Source: Streptococcus pseudopneumoniae
GTDB lineage: Bacteria; Bacillota; Bacilli; Lactobacillales; Streptococcaceae
Direction: 5' to 3'
NCBI RefSeq assembly: GCF_001074825.1
Contig: NZ_JUPG01000012.1
Coordinates: 1 to 39,170 of the forward strand
Length of the DNA: 39,170 bases
Shown one piece after another: positions 1 through 7,667 of this stretch. The translations under genes were made by a program, and so were the position numbers. The notes below the pieces were generated by a model. That model had not been told where the DNA came from and made no database searches. It was given only the letters and a program-made list of their open reading frames with translations. Each line of letters begins with the position of its first letter. Position 1 is the stretch's first letter.

Positions 1-200
1 ATTGACAACCCAAATCTTTCAGAATAGATCAATCCTAACTATCGAACACCCTAATTTCATAAATATCCATGTAATCCTAGACCTAGAATTCCTATAAACT
101 AAATGTTTTCGCACTATTCTAAGCCATTGATTGCCTTAAATTTTAATTTTTGAAGGATTCTAAAGTTAGAATAGTCCCATCACAATCAGTTTTGAATTAT

Positions 201-300
201 TATACTCAATGAAAATCAAAGAGCAAACTAGCCGCAGGCTGTACTTGAGTACGGCAAGGCGACGTTGACGTGGTTTGAATTTGATTTTCGAAGAGTATTA
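201..300. repeat. BOX-type pneumococcal repeat, short form
   Basis: The left end reads TACTCAATGAAAATCAAA. The right end, reverse-complemented, reads TACTCTTCGAAAATCAAA, giving 18-bp terminal inverted repeats with three mismatches. The interior holds GCCGCAGGCTGTACTTGAG and CGGCAAGGCGACG, wording typical of the boxC and boxA modules of S. pneumoniae BOX elements. No boxB modules are visible, so this is a minimal A-C form. BOX elements are mobilised in trans, form stable RNA hairpins and are confined mostly to pneumococcus and close relatives. The family assignment is from memory of the consensus; the inverted ends are seen directly. Confidence 0.8.
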
Positions 301-335
301 ACAATTTAGAAACGCTATGATTCCACTCCTTTTAC

Positions 336-367
336 ATTAAAAAGGAACTGCATAAAGCAATCCCTTT
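336..367 (-). terminator. Probable rho-independent terminator of dhaKLM
   Basis: Read on the minus strand, AAAGGGATTGC and GCAGTTCCTTT form an 11-bp stem (two G-U pairs) around a TTTAT loop. The last three stem bases are T, followed by TTAAT. It lies about 80 nt past the dhaM stop. The U tract is short, so termination may be partial. Confidence 0.5.
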
Positions 368-449
368 CTGATTTTGAAATTATTTACTTAAAATTTGATA
401 GTTGAGATAATCAATAACTCACCTATAAAATGAGTTATAGTAAAATTCC

Positions 450-824
450 TTATTTATTTATTTCAAGCTCCGCCAACTGTGTTTGAATAACTGACAGTTC
501 TGCACCAGCCTGAAGAAGAGCAGCTGCAGTATAGGCACCTTCTACAATTGGAACCCTATTGATCATGATACTTTTATCACTGAATTCAGCCACCATTTCT
601 AAGTTCATTTTAGCAGAACCTAGGTCAAAAAAAGCTAATAAAGTATCTGCTGGATTTTCGGAAACAACCCTATCTACTTGATCAAAACTTGTTCCAATTC
701 CTCCATCTTCGGTTCCTCCTACATAAGTAATCGGAACATCTTTAGCTACTTCACTAATCAGTTCAACGACACCTTCTGCAATGTGTTTGGAATGTGAAAC
801 GATAACAAGACCAATACTTCCCAT
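450..824 (-). CDS. dhaM: PTS-dependent dihydroxyacetone kinase, phosphotransferase subunit DhaM
   Basis: This 124-residue cytosolic protein is the phosphate carrier of the Dha kinase. It takes phosphate from HPr and rephosphorylates ADP bound permanently in DhaL. It is a single EIIA-Man-like domain, as in lactococci, not the longer multidomain DhaM of E. coli. The N-terminus (GLVIVSHSKHIAEGV) places the likely phospho-His at residue 11 in the VSHS motif, and the downstream GGTEDGGIGTS loop is typical of the family. Its ATG overlaps the dhaL stop by one nucleotide (TAATG), so it is translationally coupled as the last gene of dhaKLM. HPr and EI are encoded about 4.5 kb away in this same window. 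Confidence 0.93.
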   Translation of the reverse strand: MGSIGLVIVSHSKHIAEGVVELISEVAKDVPITYVGGTEDGGIGTSFDQVDRVVSENPADTLLAFFDLGSAKMNLEMVAEFSDKSIMINRVPIVEGAYTAAALLQAGAELSVIQTQLAELEINK

Positions 825-1399
825 TAAACCACCCCAGTTTCTAAAAGAGCAGTAAAGAGTAATCCTGATGAGAATGATCCAGGATCAATATGTCCAAGAG
901 AACGTTCTCCGACATAAGATGCCCTTCCTTTAGTTGCAAGTAAATCTTTGGTAGCATTCACTACCTTATCAATAACCTCTTGAGTCAATTGGCCAGCACA
1001 CAAGGCAGCAATAACAGGAGTCCAAACATCAACCATTGTCTTTTCTCCAACTTCTGCTTTCCCACGTTTGACAATCATATCCAAACCGCTTTGTAAGATT
1101 TCCTCTATTTTCGAATTAGAATCAGCCTTGGCCATGCCCATAAAAGCAGAGCCATACAGAGGACCAGAAGCACCGCCTACCTTACTCAGTAGTTGCATTG
1201 AGACAAGTTTAAACACATCGCTGCTTGTCTCAAATGTCTTTCCTTCTAAGTTCTCCATAACTGCAGCCATGCCACGCGCCATATTTCCACCGTGGTCTCC
1301 ATCTCCTATAGGGGTGTCTAGCTCACTAAGGTAATCTTTCTGTTCTTGAATCTTTTCATTAAAAAGCTTCATCCATTCAAGAGCTTGTTCAGCATTCAT
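824..1399 (-). CDS. dhaL: Dihydroxyacetone kinase ADP-binding subunit DhaL
   Basis: DhaL (191 aa) is the nucleotide-binding half of the PTS-type Dha kinase. ADP stays bound as a cofactor, is phosphorylated by DhaM, and passes phosphate to dihydroxyacetone held on DhaK. The Mg-ADP motif DTPIGDGDHGGNM is intact, with Asp28, Asp33, Asp35 and His36 at the expected N-terminal spacing. Later family motifs are also present, including the SGPLYGS loop near residue 80 and a GRASYVGERSLGHIDPGS segment near the C-terminus. Length and architecture match an all-helical DhaL. It lies 21 nt after dhaK and overlaps dhaM by one nucleotide. Confidence 0.94.
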   Translation of the reverse strand: MNAEQALEWMKLFNEKIQEQKDYLSELDTPIGDGDHGGNMARGMAAVMENLEGKTFETSSDVFKLVSMQLLSKVGGASGPLYGSAFMGMAKADSNSKIEEILQSGLDMIVKRGKAEVGEKTMVDVWTPVIAALCAGQLTQEVIDKVVNATKDLLATKGRASYVGERSLGHIDPGSFSSGLLFTALLETGVV

Positions 1400-1420
1400 G
1401 AGACATTTCCTCCTTGAGTT

Positions 1421-2410
1421 TTACCAAGCTGGTGTAGTAACAGGTGCATTTAGAGCATCCAACCACTCATCGTCTGCCAATCGAATCAATGTTAATGACA
1501 AGCCGGTCATATCAATTGATGTCATATAGTTTCCAATTTTCTTAAACGCCAACTCAACACCTTTTTTATGGAGTAATTTAACCACATCATTTGCAAATAC
1601 GTATTGTTCCATAAGAGGAGTGCTTCCTAAACCATTAATGAGAAGGCCATAGCGTTCTCCAGTCTTAAGTTGGAAACCTTCAGATAATTTTTCAACCAAT
1701 TCTGAGGCCAATTGTGCTGAAGGTTGCATTTTCTCTTTCTTATATCCTGGCTCACCATGAATACCAACTCCATATTCAAATTCATCATCTTCTAGAACAA
1801 AACCTGGTTTCCCAACTTCAGGAACGGTTGCTCCAGACAAGGCTAGCCCAATTGTTTTAATTTCTAAGACAAGTTTGTCGGCCAAGTCCTTCATTTCAGA
1901 TAATGATTTACCAGAACGAGCTGCATCACCCAAAATTTTATGGACTAAAATAGTACCTGCGACACCTCGACGGCCTTGGGTATAGAGACTATTTTCAACA
2001 GCGATATCATCATCAACCACAACGCTTGCTACATCAATACCTTCCATTTCAGCAAGTTCTTGTGCAATTTCAAAGTTCATAATGTCACCAGAATAGTTCT
2101 TGATGACCATGAAAACTCCAGCACCTTCATCAGCCGCCTTAATGGCTTCTAAAATTTGGTCCGGAGTAGGTGAAGTGAAGACTGCTCCACAAATGGCAGC
2201 AGACAACATTCCATCTCCTACAAATCCAGCATGACTTGGTTCATGTCCTGAACCTCCACCTGAAATGAGACCAACTTTTCCTGTCTTTTCTGCCTTTCTA
2301 ACGATGACATCGAAACCATCTAAGCGTTCTACCAAGTCATCATGCATGAATGACAATCCCTGCAACATTTCATCAACAACTTGTGTCGGTTCATTTATAA
2401 TTTTTTTCAT
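1421..2410 (-). CDS. dhaK: Dihydroxyacetone kinase substrate-binding subunit DhaK
   Basis: DhaK (329 aa) binds dihydroxyacetone covalently as a hemiaminal on a histidine and presents it to DhaL-ATP, yielding dihydroxyacetone phosphate for glycolysis. The SGGGSGHEPSH motif gives the catalytic His56, YSGDIMNF gives Asp109, and GIHGEPG gives the substrate-binding His218 (assignments by family analogy). It is the first gene of dhaKLM. A clean Shine-Dalgarno (AAAGGAG) precedes the ATG. The promoter has the activator operator upstream of its -35 and a cre site over the start point, implying induction by Dha through DhaS/DhaQ and repression by preferred sugars. It is a paralogue of the divergent dhaQ product. 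Confidence 0.95.
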   Translation of the reverse strand: MKKIINEPTQVVDEMLQGLSFMHDDLVERLDGFDVIVRKAEKTGKVGLISGGGSGHEPSHAGFVGDGMLSAAICGAVFTSPTPDQILEAIKAADEGAGVFMVIKNYSGDIMNFEIAQELAEMEGIDVASVVVDDDIAVENSLYTQGRRGVAGTILVHKILGDAARSGKSLSEMKDLADKLVLEIKTIGLALSGATVPEVGKPGFVLEDDEFEYGVGIHGEPGYKKEKMQPSAQLASELVEKLSEGFQLKTGERYGLLINGLGSTPLMEQYVFANDVVKLLHKKGVELAFKKIGNYMTSIDMTGLSLTLIRLADDEWLDALNAPVTTPAW

Positions 2411-2436
2411 GAGAAACTCCTTTCGGCATGTATCTT

Positions 2437-2450
2437 TGTTTTCGCTTTCA
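2437..2450 (-). promoter_or_regulatory. cre (CcpA) site at the dhaK start point
   Basis: On the minus strand the sequence is TGAAAGCGAAAACA, matching 13 of 14 positions of the Gram-positive cre consensus TGWAANCGNTNWCA. It abuts the -10 hexamer and covers the expected transcription start, a position that normally gives CcpA repression. Confidence 0.6.
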
Positions 2451-2478
2451 TTATATATTTTTTATTGCTGGATGATAA
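2450..2478 (-). promoter_or_regulatory. dhaKLM promoter
   Basis: On the minus strand there is a consensus -10 TATAAT (2450-2455) preceded, 17 nt upstream, by a poor -35 TTATCA (2473-2478). A weak -35 with an operator directly behind it fits an activator-dependent promoter. Confidence 0.65.
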
Positions 2479-2479
2479 G

Positions 2480-2501
2480 GGACAGATTCTATTATTTGTC
2501 C
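2480..2501. promoter_or_regulatory. DhaS/DhaQ operator between dhaK and dhaS
   Basis: The sequence GGACAGAT-N6-ATTTGTCC is, to my recollection, a one-base variant of the operator reported for Lactococcus lactis DhaS (GGACACAT-N6-ATTTGTCC). It is centred about 47 bp upstream of the predicted dhaK start and about 53 bp upstream of the predicted dhaS start, so one site could activate both directions. Confidence 0.75.
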
Positions 2502-2527
2502 CCTTTTAAACCCATTTAAAACATTTT

Positions 2528-2537
2528 TTGGTAAAAT
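2528..2537 (+). promoter_or_regulatory. dhaSQ extended -10 promoter
   Basis: TTTGGTAAAAT carries the TGn extension with -10 TAAAAT (2532-2537), about 25 nt before the dhaS ATG. No good -35 is visible. AAAGG upstream of the ATG serves as ribosome binding site. Confidence 0.5.
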
Positions 2538-2562
2538 GAAGTAAGTAAAAGAAAGGCTTCCT

Positions 2563-3093
2563 ATGGCATCATCACTTATTACAAAAAAACGAATTGCCAA
2601 GGCATTTAGAGACCTATTAGCTACTAGAGAATTTGATAAAATCTCTATTGTAGATATCATGGAATCAGCTGGCATTCGTAGACAGACCTTTTATAATCAC
2701 TTTCTTGACAAATATGAATTGCTAGACTGGATATTTGAAACTGACTTAACCGAGTATATCACCAATAACTTGGACTTCATTTCAGGTCAAAAACTATTAC
2801 AAGAATTATTTTTTTATTTCGAACAAGAGCGTGACTTTTATATTCAACTTTTTGATATTCAAGGGCAAAATAACTTCTATGACCAATTTATCAGCTACTG
2901 TCGCTTGCTTGTATCAAAAATTTTAAAAGAATACGGTCAGATTGATATCGATTCATCTTCTTATACTTGTTTTTTGTTAGACTATCATTCACATGCTCTA
3001 GCAGAAATCGTGAAGGCTTACGTCAATAAAAAAAGTCCAGTTCCACAACCAGACTTTCTAATCATGACAATTATTGGAAAGAGACCACAATGA
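2563..3093 (+). CDS. dhaS: TetR-family activator of the dha operon, DhaS
   Basis: A 176-residue TetR-fold regulator. The N-terminal helix-turn-helix spans roughly residues 5-50 (TKKRIAKAFRDLL, then the recognition-helix region GIRRQTFYNHF), followed by a helical ligand/partner domain. It is divergent from dhaKLM, overlaps dhaQ by 4 bp (ATGA) and has a canonical DhaS-type operator beside it. It is therefore called DhaS, an unusual TetR member that activates transcription when complexed with the Dha-binding co-activator DhaQ, as described in L. lactis. The activating role is inferred from that homologue; the HTH and gene context are seen here. Confidence 0.88.
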   Translation: MASSLITKKRIAKAFRDLLATREFDKISIVDIMESAGIRRQTFYNHFLDKYELLDWIFETDLTEYITNNLDFISGQKLLQELFFYFEQERDFYIQLFDIQGQNNFYDQFISYCRLLVSKILKEYGQIDIDSSSYTCFLLDYHSHALAEIVKAYVNKKSPVPQPDFLIMTIIGKRPQ

Positions 3094-4079
3094 CATTTAT
3101 TTCAAATCATAAACAAAAAATTATTTCAAGTTACATTTCGGCAGCTGTCAGCAGTCATCCTAAATTAGAAAAGCACCCTACCTTACCATTAGTCTATCAA
3201 AAAAATCGTAATCCTCATCAGGTTCCAATATTGTCGGGTGGAGGTTCAGGTCACGAACCTGCTCATATTGGATATGTGGGAGAAGGAATGCTTACTGCTG
3301 CTATCTATGGCCAATTATTTACTCCTCCCACAAGAACTGAAATCTTAGAGTCCATTCGTTTTTTAAACAATGGTCACGGTGTCTTCATCATTGTAAAAAA
3401 TTTCGAAGCAGACATCAAAGAATTTAGCTCGGCCATTAACACTGCTAGAAAAGAAGGAATTAAAGTTGGCTATAGTCTAGCACACGACGATATTTCAATT
3501 GAACCTCACAATAGATTTCAAATTAGAGGAAGAGGGCTTGCAGGGACTATTTTACTTCATAAAGTTCTAGGATATGCAGCTCAGAATGGTGCCGACATAG
3601 AGCAACTAACTGATTTAGGTCATGAACTTGCTCCCGAAATCGCAACAATTGGCTTTGCAACAAAATCGGCTAGTCTCCCCCAAGCTACCCTTCCACTATT
3701 TAACTTGGAAGAAGGAAATATTTCCTATGGTATTGGGATACACGGCGAAGAAGGTTATCGTATCGTCCCATTCCAATCGTCAGAAATCCTGGCAAATGAA
3801 ATTATAAGTAAATTAAGATTGCACTATCACTGGAAAAAAGGAGATCAATTTATATTGCTTATAAATAATCTAGGTACTAGTACCAACCTAGAAATGGGCA
3901 TATTTATCAATGATCTCCTTCAACTCTTAGAAATTGAAGGAGTCACTATTACCTTTATAAAATCAGGAACATTTATGACCAGTCTGGATATGGCAGGTAT
4001 ATCCGTAACTCTCTGTCCTGTAAAGAATAAGCAATGGTTAGAAGCCCTCAATACTCCAACGACAGCTTTTGCATGGTAA
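3090..4079 (+). CDS. dhaQ: DhaK paralogue DhaQ, dihydroxyacetone sensor/co-activator
   Basis: A 329-residue DhaK-like protein encoded with dhaS, away from dhaL and dhaM. It retains the SGGGSGHEPAH motif (His55) and the Dha-binding His218 in GIHGEEG, so it can probably still bind dihydroxyacetone covalently. The segment around the catalytic Asp reads NFEADIKEF, where true DhaK here has NYSGDIMNF. In L. lactis the equivalent DhaQ binds Dha but is not part of the kinase, and turns DhaS into an activator. The same role is inferred here from pairing and overlap with dhaS. A residual kinase function cannot be excluded from sequence alone. Confidence 0.85.
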   Translation: MTFISNHKQKIISSYISAAVSSHPKLEKHPTLPLVYQKNRNPHQVPILSGGGSGHEPAHIGYVGEGMLTAAIYGQLFTPPTRTEILESIRFLNNGHGVFIIVKNFEADIKEFSSAINTARKEGIKVGYSLAHDDISIEPHNRFQIRGRGLAGTILLHKVLGYAAQNGADIEQLTDLGHELAPEIATIGFATKSASLPQATLPLFNLEEGNISYGIGIHGEEGYRIVPFQSSEILANEIISKLRLHYHWKKGDQFILLINNLGTSTNLEMGIFINDLLQLLEIEGVTITFIKSGTFMTSLDMAGISVTLCPVKNKQWLEALNTPTTAFAW

Positions 4080-4095
4080 TTTGCTTGTATAACTC

Positions 4096-4130
4096 AAAAG
4101 GGCTACATCACTTGATAGCCCTTTTAATCT
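4096..4130 (+). terminator. Terminator after dhaSQ (partly bidirectional)
   Basis: AAAAGGGCTA and TAGCCCTTTT form a perfect 10-bp stem around a 10-nt loop, 16 nt past the dhaQ stop. The T run sits within and just after the stem. It separates dhaQ from the convergent gene ending at 4178. Confidence 0.8.
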
Positions 4131-4177
4131 TATCTTACTTTTAAAAGAACTCATTCTTGCCATTTCAAATAGGCCAT

Positions 4178-4717
4178 CTATCCCTTACAATTCTTCCGAT
4201 GAGCTTTGAGTTTTTTCAGACCCCAATCATAGTGGCTTGACGTGCTACTGACAAAGTAGGAACCTAGACTTGTCCCTCCCGTCCACTTATAGACACCCTT
4301 GGTAAAGAGTTCGTCATTGCTAAAAACTTCTATCAACTCTAAAACCTTCCTATGTGATTGTTCCAAGAGTCTAGTCGCTTCTTCTAAGGAGGTTTTCTGG
4401 TGCTTCTTCCAAAAAGCGACATTCATTTCTCCATAAGTTTTCCAATTATAAGGTTCAGGAAGAAAAGGTCTTTCGTGACCTTTTTGATTAGAATGAACCC
4501 AAGTCAAAAGTAACTGATGCCATTCATAGAGATGGATCAAAACATCCCGTAGATTCTTATCCCTTTTCCAGTGCGCTTCCTTTTTCTTTTGGTCTTTTGA
4601 AAAATCAAATGGAGTCTGTAACTCATCTTCACTTAATTGAGAGATGAAGAGGTTAAGCTTTTCATAATTTTCCTTAGAGGCCAGCATTAGCTCCTCTTTT
4701 GTTTTCGGTCTAGGCAC
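4178..4717 (-). CDS. ClbS/DfsB family (DUF1706) four-helix bundle protein
   Basis: This 179-residue, helix-rich cytosolic protein looks like the ClbS/DfsB family (formerly DUF1706), a DinB-like fold. Family features include the N-terminal MPRPKTKEEL start, the RDVLIHLYEWHQLLLTW helix around residues 57-73, PFLPEPYNWKTYGEMN, and the late WTGGTSLGSYF-SHYDW segment. ClbS inactivates the colibactin warhead in E. coli, but most family members have no known substrate and none is implied here. The start is GTG at 4717, chosen because AGGGAGAA lies 7 nt upstream and no nearby ATG fits. It lies 56 nt after the cysteine-cluster gene on the same strand and may be cotranscribed. Confidence 0.75.
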   Translation of the reverse strand: MPRPKTKEELMLASKENYEKLNLFISQLSEDELQTPFDFSKDQKKKEAHWKRDKNLRDVLIHLYEWHQLLLTWVHSNQKGHERPFLPEPYNWKTYGEMNVAFWKKHQKTSLEEATRLLEQSHRKVLELIEVFSNDELFTKGVYKWTGGTSLGSYFVSSTSSHYDWGLKKLKAHRKNCKG

Positions 4718-4773
4718 AGAGTTCTCCCTTCATATTACTAGTTATTATTAGAAATTTTTTATCCTTTAAATCT

Positions 4774-5268
4774 CTATAACTTATCCTTTAATTTCTCAAC
4801 AAAGAGATAGGCTGCTGGACAGGTCAAAGTATTCTTAATCGTCAAATGGTTGATTTGATGGATCTTTTTACGGTCTGTATGGGGAAATTCACGACAGGCC
4901 TTTGGACGAACGTCATAGATGGAGCAGAGGTTATCTCCTCCTAAAAATGGACAAGGCATGGATTTGAAAACCTTGTCTCCATCTTCATCTACCTGCAAAA
5001 ACTCTGCTTCAAAAGCGGGTAATTTCATCTTAAAATACTTGGCGATACGAGTGATGTCTGCTTCTTTAAAGTCAGGTCCCAATGTCTTACAACAGTTAGC
5101 ACAGGCTGTACAATCAATTTCAGCAAAGACTTCTTCATGAATTTGCTGGGCAATTTTATCCAGGTTCTTAGGAGGCTTTTTCTTTAAATTAGCTAACACT
5201 TTGCGATGCTCCTTCTGCTTTTGCAAGGCTAGCTGGTGGTAATACTCAATATCAATTTCTTTAGACAT
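4774..5268 (-). CDS. YkgJ-family cysteine-cluster protein
   Basis: A 164-residue soluble protein of the YkgJ-type CxxCxxCC family. Cys53, Cys56, Cys59 and Cys60 (CTACANCC) are followed by Cys106 (PCPFLG), Cys115 (NLCSIYDVRP), Cys125 (ACREFP) and Cys150, the family's conserved set for binding zinc or an iron-sulfur cluster. No substrate is known for streptococcal members. A promoter lies immediately upstream and the ClbS-like gene follows on the same strand, so the two may form a small operon. The annotation rests on the cysteine pattern; the biochemical role is unknown. Confidence 0.8.
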   Translation of the reverse strand: MSKEIDIEYYHQLALQKQKEHRKVLANLKKKPPKNLDKIAQQIHEEVFAEIDCTACANCCKTLGPDFKEADITRIAKYFKMKLPAFEAEFLQVDEDGDKVFKSMPCPFLGGDNLCSIYDVRPKACREFPHTDRKKIHQINHLTIKNTLTCPAAYLFVEKLKDKL

Positions 5269-5298
5269 GGTTTCTCTCTTATTCTATTTGTTTCCCCT

Positions 5299-5304
5299 AT
5301 TATA
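5299..5304 (-). promoter_or_regulatory. Promoter -10 of the cysteine-cluster gene
   Basis: Minus-strand GCATGATATAATAG gives an extended -10 (TGA-TATAAT), 30 nt before the ATG. A TTTTCA about 18 nt upstream is a possible weak -35. The surrounding GGCATGATATAAT is also found at the promoter of the DUF2130 gene (35574-35579). Confidence 0.65.
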
Positions 5305-5362
5305 TCATGCCTCTTCATCATTGAAAAGTGGACTTTACAAGACTATACTATTCCCGAATGTA

Positions 5363-5393
5363 TCAAAAAACCTTGCAACTAGGTTACAAGGTT
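5363..5393 (-). terminator. ptsHI terminator
   Basis: On the minus strand AACCTTG and CAAGGTT form a 7-bp stem around an 11-nt loop, followed by a run of T residues (TTTTTTGATA). It sits just past the ptsI stop. Confidence 0.8.
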
Positions 5394-5400
5394 AATCACA

Positions 5401-7134
5401 TTAATCGAAGTTAACGTATTCTTTTTGAAGTTCAAGAACTTCTTCCATTGTTGAACACTCTGTAAGGGCACGGTTAGCGTACTCTTCCATCTTAGCAGTG
5501 TCCAATTTCTTCATCAAGCTACGTGTACGAAGGACTGATGTTGCTGACATAGAGAACTCATCCAAGCCCATTCCGACAAGAAGTGGAACAGCTTTTTGGT
5601 CACCAGCCATCTCACCACACATACCAGCCCATTTACCTTCAGCGTGAGCTGCCTTGATAACGTTGTTAATCAAGCGAAGGATTGATGGGTTATATGGTTG
5701 GTAAAGGTATGAAACTTGCTCGTTCATACGGTCTGCCGCCATTGAGTATTGGATCAAGTCGTTTGTACCAATTGACATGAAGTCTACTTCTTTTGCAAAT
5801 TGGTCTGCAAGCATAGCTGCTGCAGGAATCTCAATCATGATACCAACTTGGATATCATCCGCAACTGCTATACCTTCAGCAAGAAGATTTGCTTTTTCTT
5901 CTTCATAAACTGCTTTAGCTGCACGGAATTCTTTCAAAAGGGCAACCATTGGGAACATGATACGCAATTGACCATGAACAGAAGCACGAAGAAGAGCACG
6001 GATTTGCGTGCGGAACATTGCATCTCCAGTTTCAGAAATAGAGATACGGAGGGCACGGAACCCAAGGAATGGGTTCATTTCATGTGGCATATCGAAGTAA
6101 GGAAGTTCCTTATCCCCACCGATATCCATTGTACGAACAACCACTGGTTTACCATTCATTCCCTCAAGAACAGCCTTGTATGCTTCATACTGCTCGTCTT
6201 CTGTTGGGAAATCTTGAGAATCCATGTACAAGAACTCTGTACGGTAAAGTCCAACAGCTTCTGCACCGTTGTTGTTAACACCTTCAACGTCTTTTGGAGT
6301 ACCGATGTTAGCAGCCAACTCGAAGTGTTTACCGTCAGCAGTCACTGTTTGAGCATCTTTCAAAAGTGCCCATTCAGCTTTTTGTTTAGCATAAGCTTCA
6401 CCAGCTGCTTTAAATTCTGCCGCTTGTTCATCTGTTGGGTTGATAATCACTTCACCAGTAATTCCGTTAACGGCAAGGATATCACCGTCTTTCACTACTT
6501 CAGTGATGTTATTTGTTCCCAATACAGCTGCAATTTCAAGTGTACGTGCCATGATAGCTGAGTGGCTTGTACGTCCACCGATATTTGTTACAAAAGCTTT
6601 TACAAAGTTTTTGTCCAATTGAGCTGTATCAGATGGTGTCAAGTCATGCGCAATCACGATTACTTCTTCATTGATAGAAGCTGGGTTTGGCAATTTCTTA
6701 CCAAGAAGGTTTGCCAATACACGTTTTGTCACGTCGCGGATATCCGCTGCACGTTCTTGCATGTATGGGTTGTCTTCCATGCCTTCAAAGATAGTGATGA
6801 ACATGTCAGTCACTTCTTTAAGACCTGCTTCAGCATTGACTTTCTTAGCACGGATTGTTTCTTTAATCTGACCGATCAATTCTGGGTCAGAAAGAACCAT
6901 CAAATGAGCGTCAAAAACTTGAGCCGCTTCCTCACCTAGCGTACCTACAGCTTTCTCGCGGATAAGAGAAAGCTCGTTTTGAGAAGCTTCAAGAGCAACA
7001 TCCAAACGAGCCTCTTCTGCGTTTGTATCTTCGACTGAAACAGTCTCGAATGACAAATCCGGTTGAACGAGTAGATATGCTTTTGCAACTGCAACACCGT
7101 CAGATGCTGCGATTCCTTTAAGCATTTCTGTCAT
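5401..7134 (-). CDS. ptsI: PTS enzyme I (phosphoenolpyruvate-protein phosphotransferase)
   Basis: EI (577 aa) starts the PTS relay by autophosphorylating with PEP and passing phosphate to HPr in the cytosol. The active-site His191 lies in [19 protein letters not shown] of the central swivelling domain. The C-terminal PEP-binding barrel carries [32 protein letters not shown] and the catalytic Cys506 in GMCGEMAGD. Length is that of a full Gram-positive EI. It follows ptsH after 5 nt and ends at a terminator, so the operon is ptsHI only. Its phosphate ultimately supplies DhaM, LacF/LacE and the gat-type PTS encoded in this window. Confidence 0.98.
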   Translation of the reverse strand: MTEMLKGIAASDGVAVAKAYLLVQPDLSFETVSVEDTNAEEARLDVALEASQNELSLIREKAVGTLGEEAAQVFDAHLMVLSDPELIGQIKETIRAKKVNAEAGLKEVTDMFITIFEGMEDNPYMQERAADIRDVTKRVLANLLGKKLPNPASINEEVIVIAHDLTPSDTAQLDKNFVKAFVTNIGGRTSHSAIMARTLEIAAVLGTNNITEVVKDGDILAVNGITGEVIINPTDEQAAEFKAAGEAYAKQKAEWALLKDAQTVTADGKHFELAANIGTPKDVEGVNNNGAEAVGLYRTEFLYMDSQDFPTEDEQYEAYKAVLEGMNGKPVVVRTMDIGGDKELPYFDMPHEMNPFLGFRALRISISETGDAMFRTQIRALLRASVHGQLRIMFPMVALLKEFRAAKAVYEEEKANLLAEGIAVADDIQVGIMIEIPAAAMLADQFAKEVDFMSIGTNDLIQYSMAADRMNEQVSYLYQPYNPSILRLINNVIKAAHAEGKWAGMCGEMAGDQKAVPLLVGMGLDEFSMSATSVLRTRSLMKKLDTAKMEEYANRALTECSTMEEVLELQKEYVNFD

Positions 7135-7139
7135 TTTCC

Positions 7140-7403
7140 TTATGCCAATCCTTCTTTTTCCATTGTTTCTGAGATTGCAGCGATAGCGTCATCTGCGTCT
7201 GCACCTTCAGCTGAGATCGTTACGTCAGCACCTTGGCCAACACCAAGACTCATAACACCCATGATTGATTTAAGGTTAACTGATTTACCTTTGTACTCAA
7301 GAGTGATATCTGAAGCAAATTTGCTAGCAGTTTGTACCAACAATGTTGCTGGACGTGCGTGAATACCTGTTTCTGCCACTACGTGGAAATCTTTAGAAGC
7401 CAT
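7140..7403 (-). CDS. ptsH: Phosphocarrier protein HPr
   Basis: HPr (87 aa) relays phosphate from EI to the sugar-specific EIIA proteins and to DhaM. His15 in ETGIHARPA is the EI-dependent site. Ser46 in [12 protein letters not shown] is the regulatory site phosphorylated by HPr kinase; P-Ser46-HPr is the co-repressor of CcpA, whose candidate cre sites occur at four promoters in this window. Length and both sites are typical of Firmicutes. AAAGGAG lies just upstream of the ATG. It is the first gene of ptsHI with a strong promoter and no visible cre, consistent with steady high expression. Confidence 0.98.
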   Translation of the reverse strand: MASKDFHVVAETGIHARPATLLVQTASKFASDITLEYKGKSVNLKSIMGVMSLGVGQGADVTISAEGADADDAIAAISETMEKEGLA

Positions 7404-7465
7404 AGTTTGACTCTCCTTTTGTTCTTTCTTTTTTGAGTTATATTTGATAACCCTTACAATTTGGT

Positions 7466-7494
7466 ATTATATCATCTTCTAGGATTTTTTTCAA
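7466..7494 (-). promoter_or_regulatory. ptsHI promoter
   Basis: Minus strand: -35 TTGAAA (7489-7494), 17-nt spacer, -10 TATAAT (7466-7471) with a TGA extension. It is near-consensus and gives a leader of about 55 nt. Confidence 0.88.
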
Positions 7495-7625
7495 GCATTT
7501 TATGGGATTTATTCGATTTCCTTTCAGATAACTTCCTGAAAATCTTCTATTCTAGATAATAAAACACAGGATATAGTTTTCCAAAAAACTACTTGTAGGA
7601 TAATTATCACTATTCCATAAACCAA

Positions 7626-7641
7626 ACACTACATATTGTGT
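7626..7641 (+). promoter_or_regulatory. NrdR box 1
   Basis: ACACTACATATTGTGT matches the NrdR consensus acaCwAtATaTwGtgt except at one central base. It lies about 50 bp upstream of the nrdH -35. A larger dyad, AACCAAACA and TGTTTGGTT, flanks it. Confidence 0.8.
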
Positions 7642-7667
7642 TTTGTTTGGTTATGTAGAAAAACATA

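Larger units (their letters stand above)
1..449. other. Gene-free left-edge region downstream of dhaM
   Basis: I find no supportable gene here. The stretch is AT-rich with stops in every frame; one short frame open from the left edge (to about position 94) has no recognisable motif. It contains a perfect 10-bp inverted repeat with arms at 113-122 and 166-175 (ACTATTCTAA and its complement), a BOX-like repeat at 201-300, a terminator-like hairpin at 341-367, and a small 8-bp stem at about 413-436 (ATAACTCA/TGAGTTAT). It is best read as repeat-laden intergenic DNA. Confidence 0.6.

Noticed and set aside
413..436. Small stem ATAACTCA/TGAGTTAT as the dhaKLM terminator
   Set aside because: No T run follows on the minus strand; the hairpin at 341-367 fits better.
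5800..6561. A 253-codon open frame on the plus strand within ptsI
   Set aside because: It lies wholly antisense to the well-supported ptsI, is rich in Cys, His, Phe and Ser as expected of an antisense shadow, and has no ribosome binding site or family motif.
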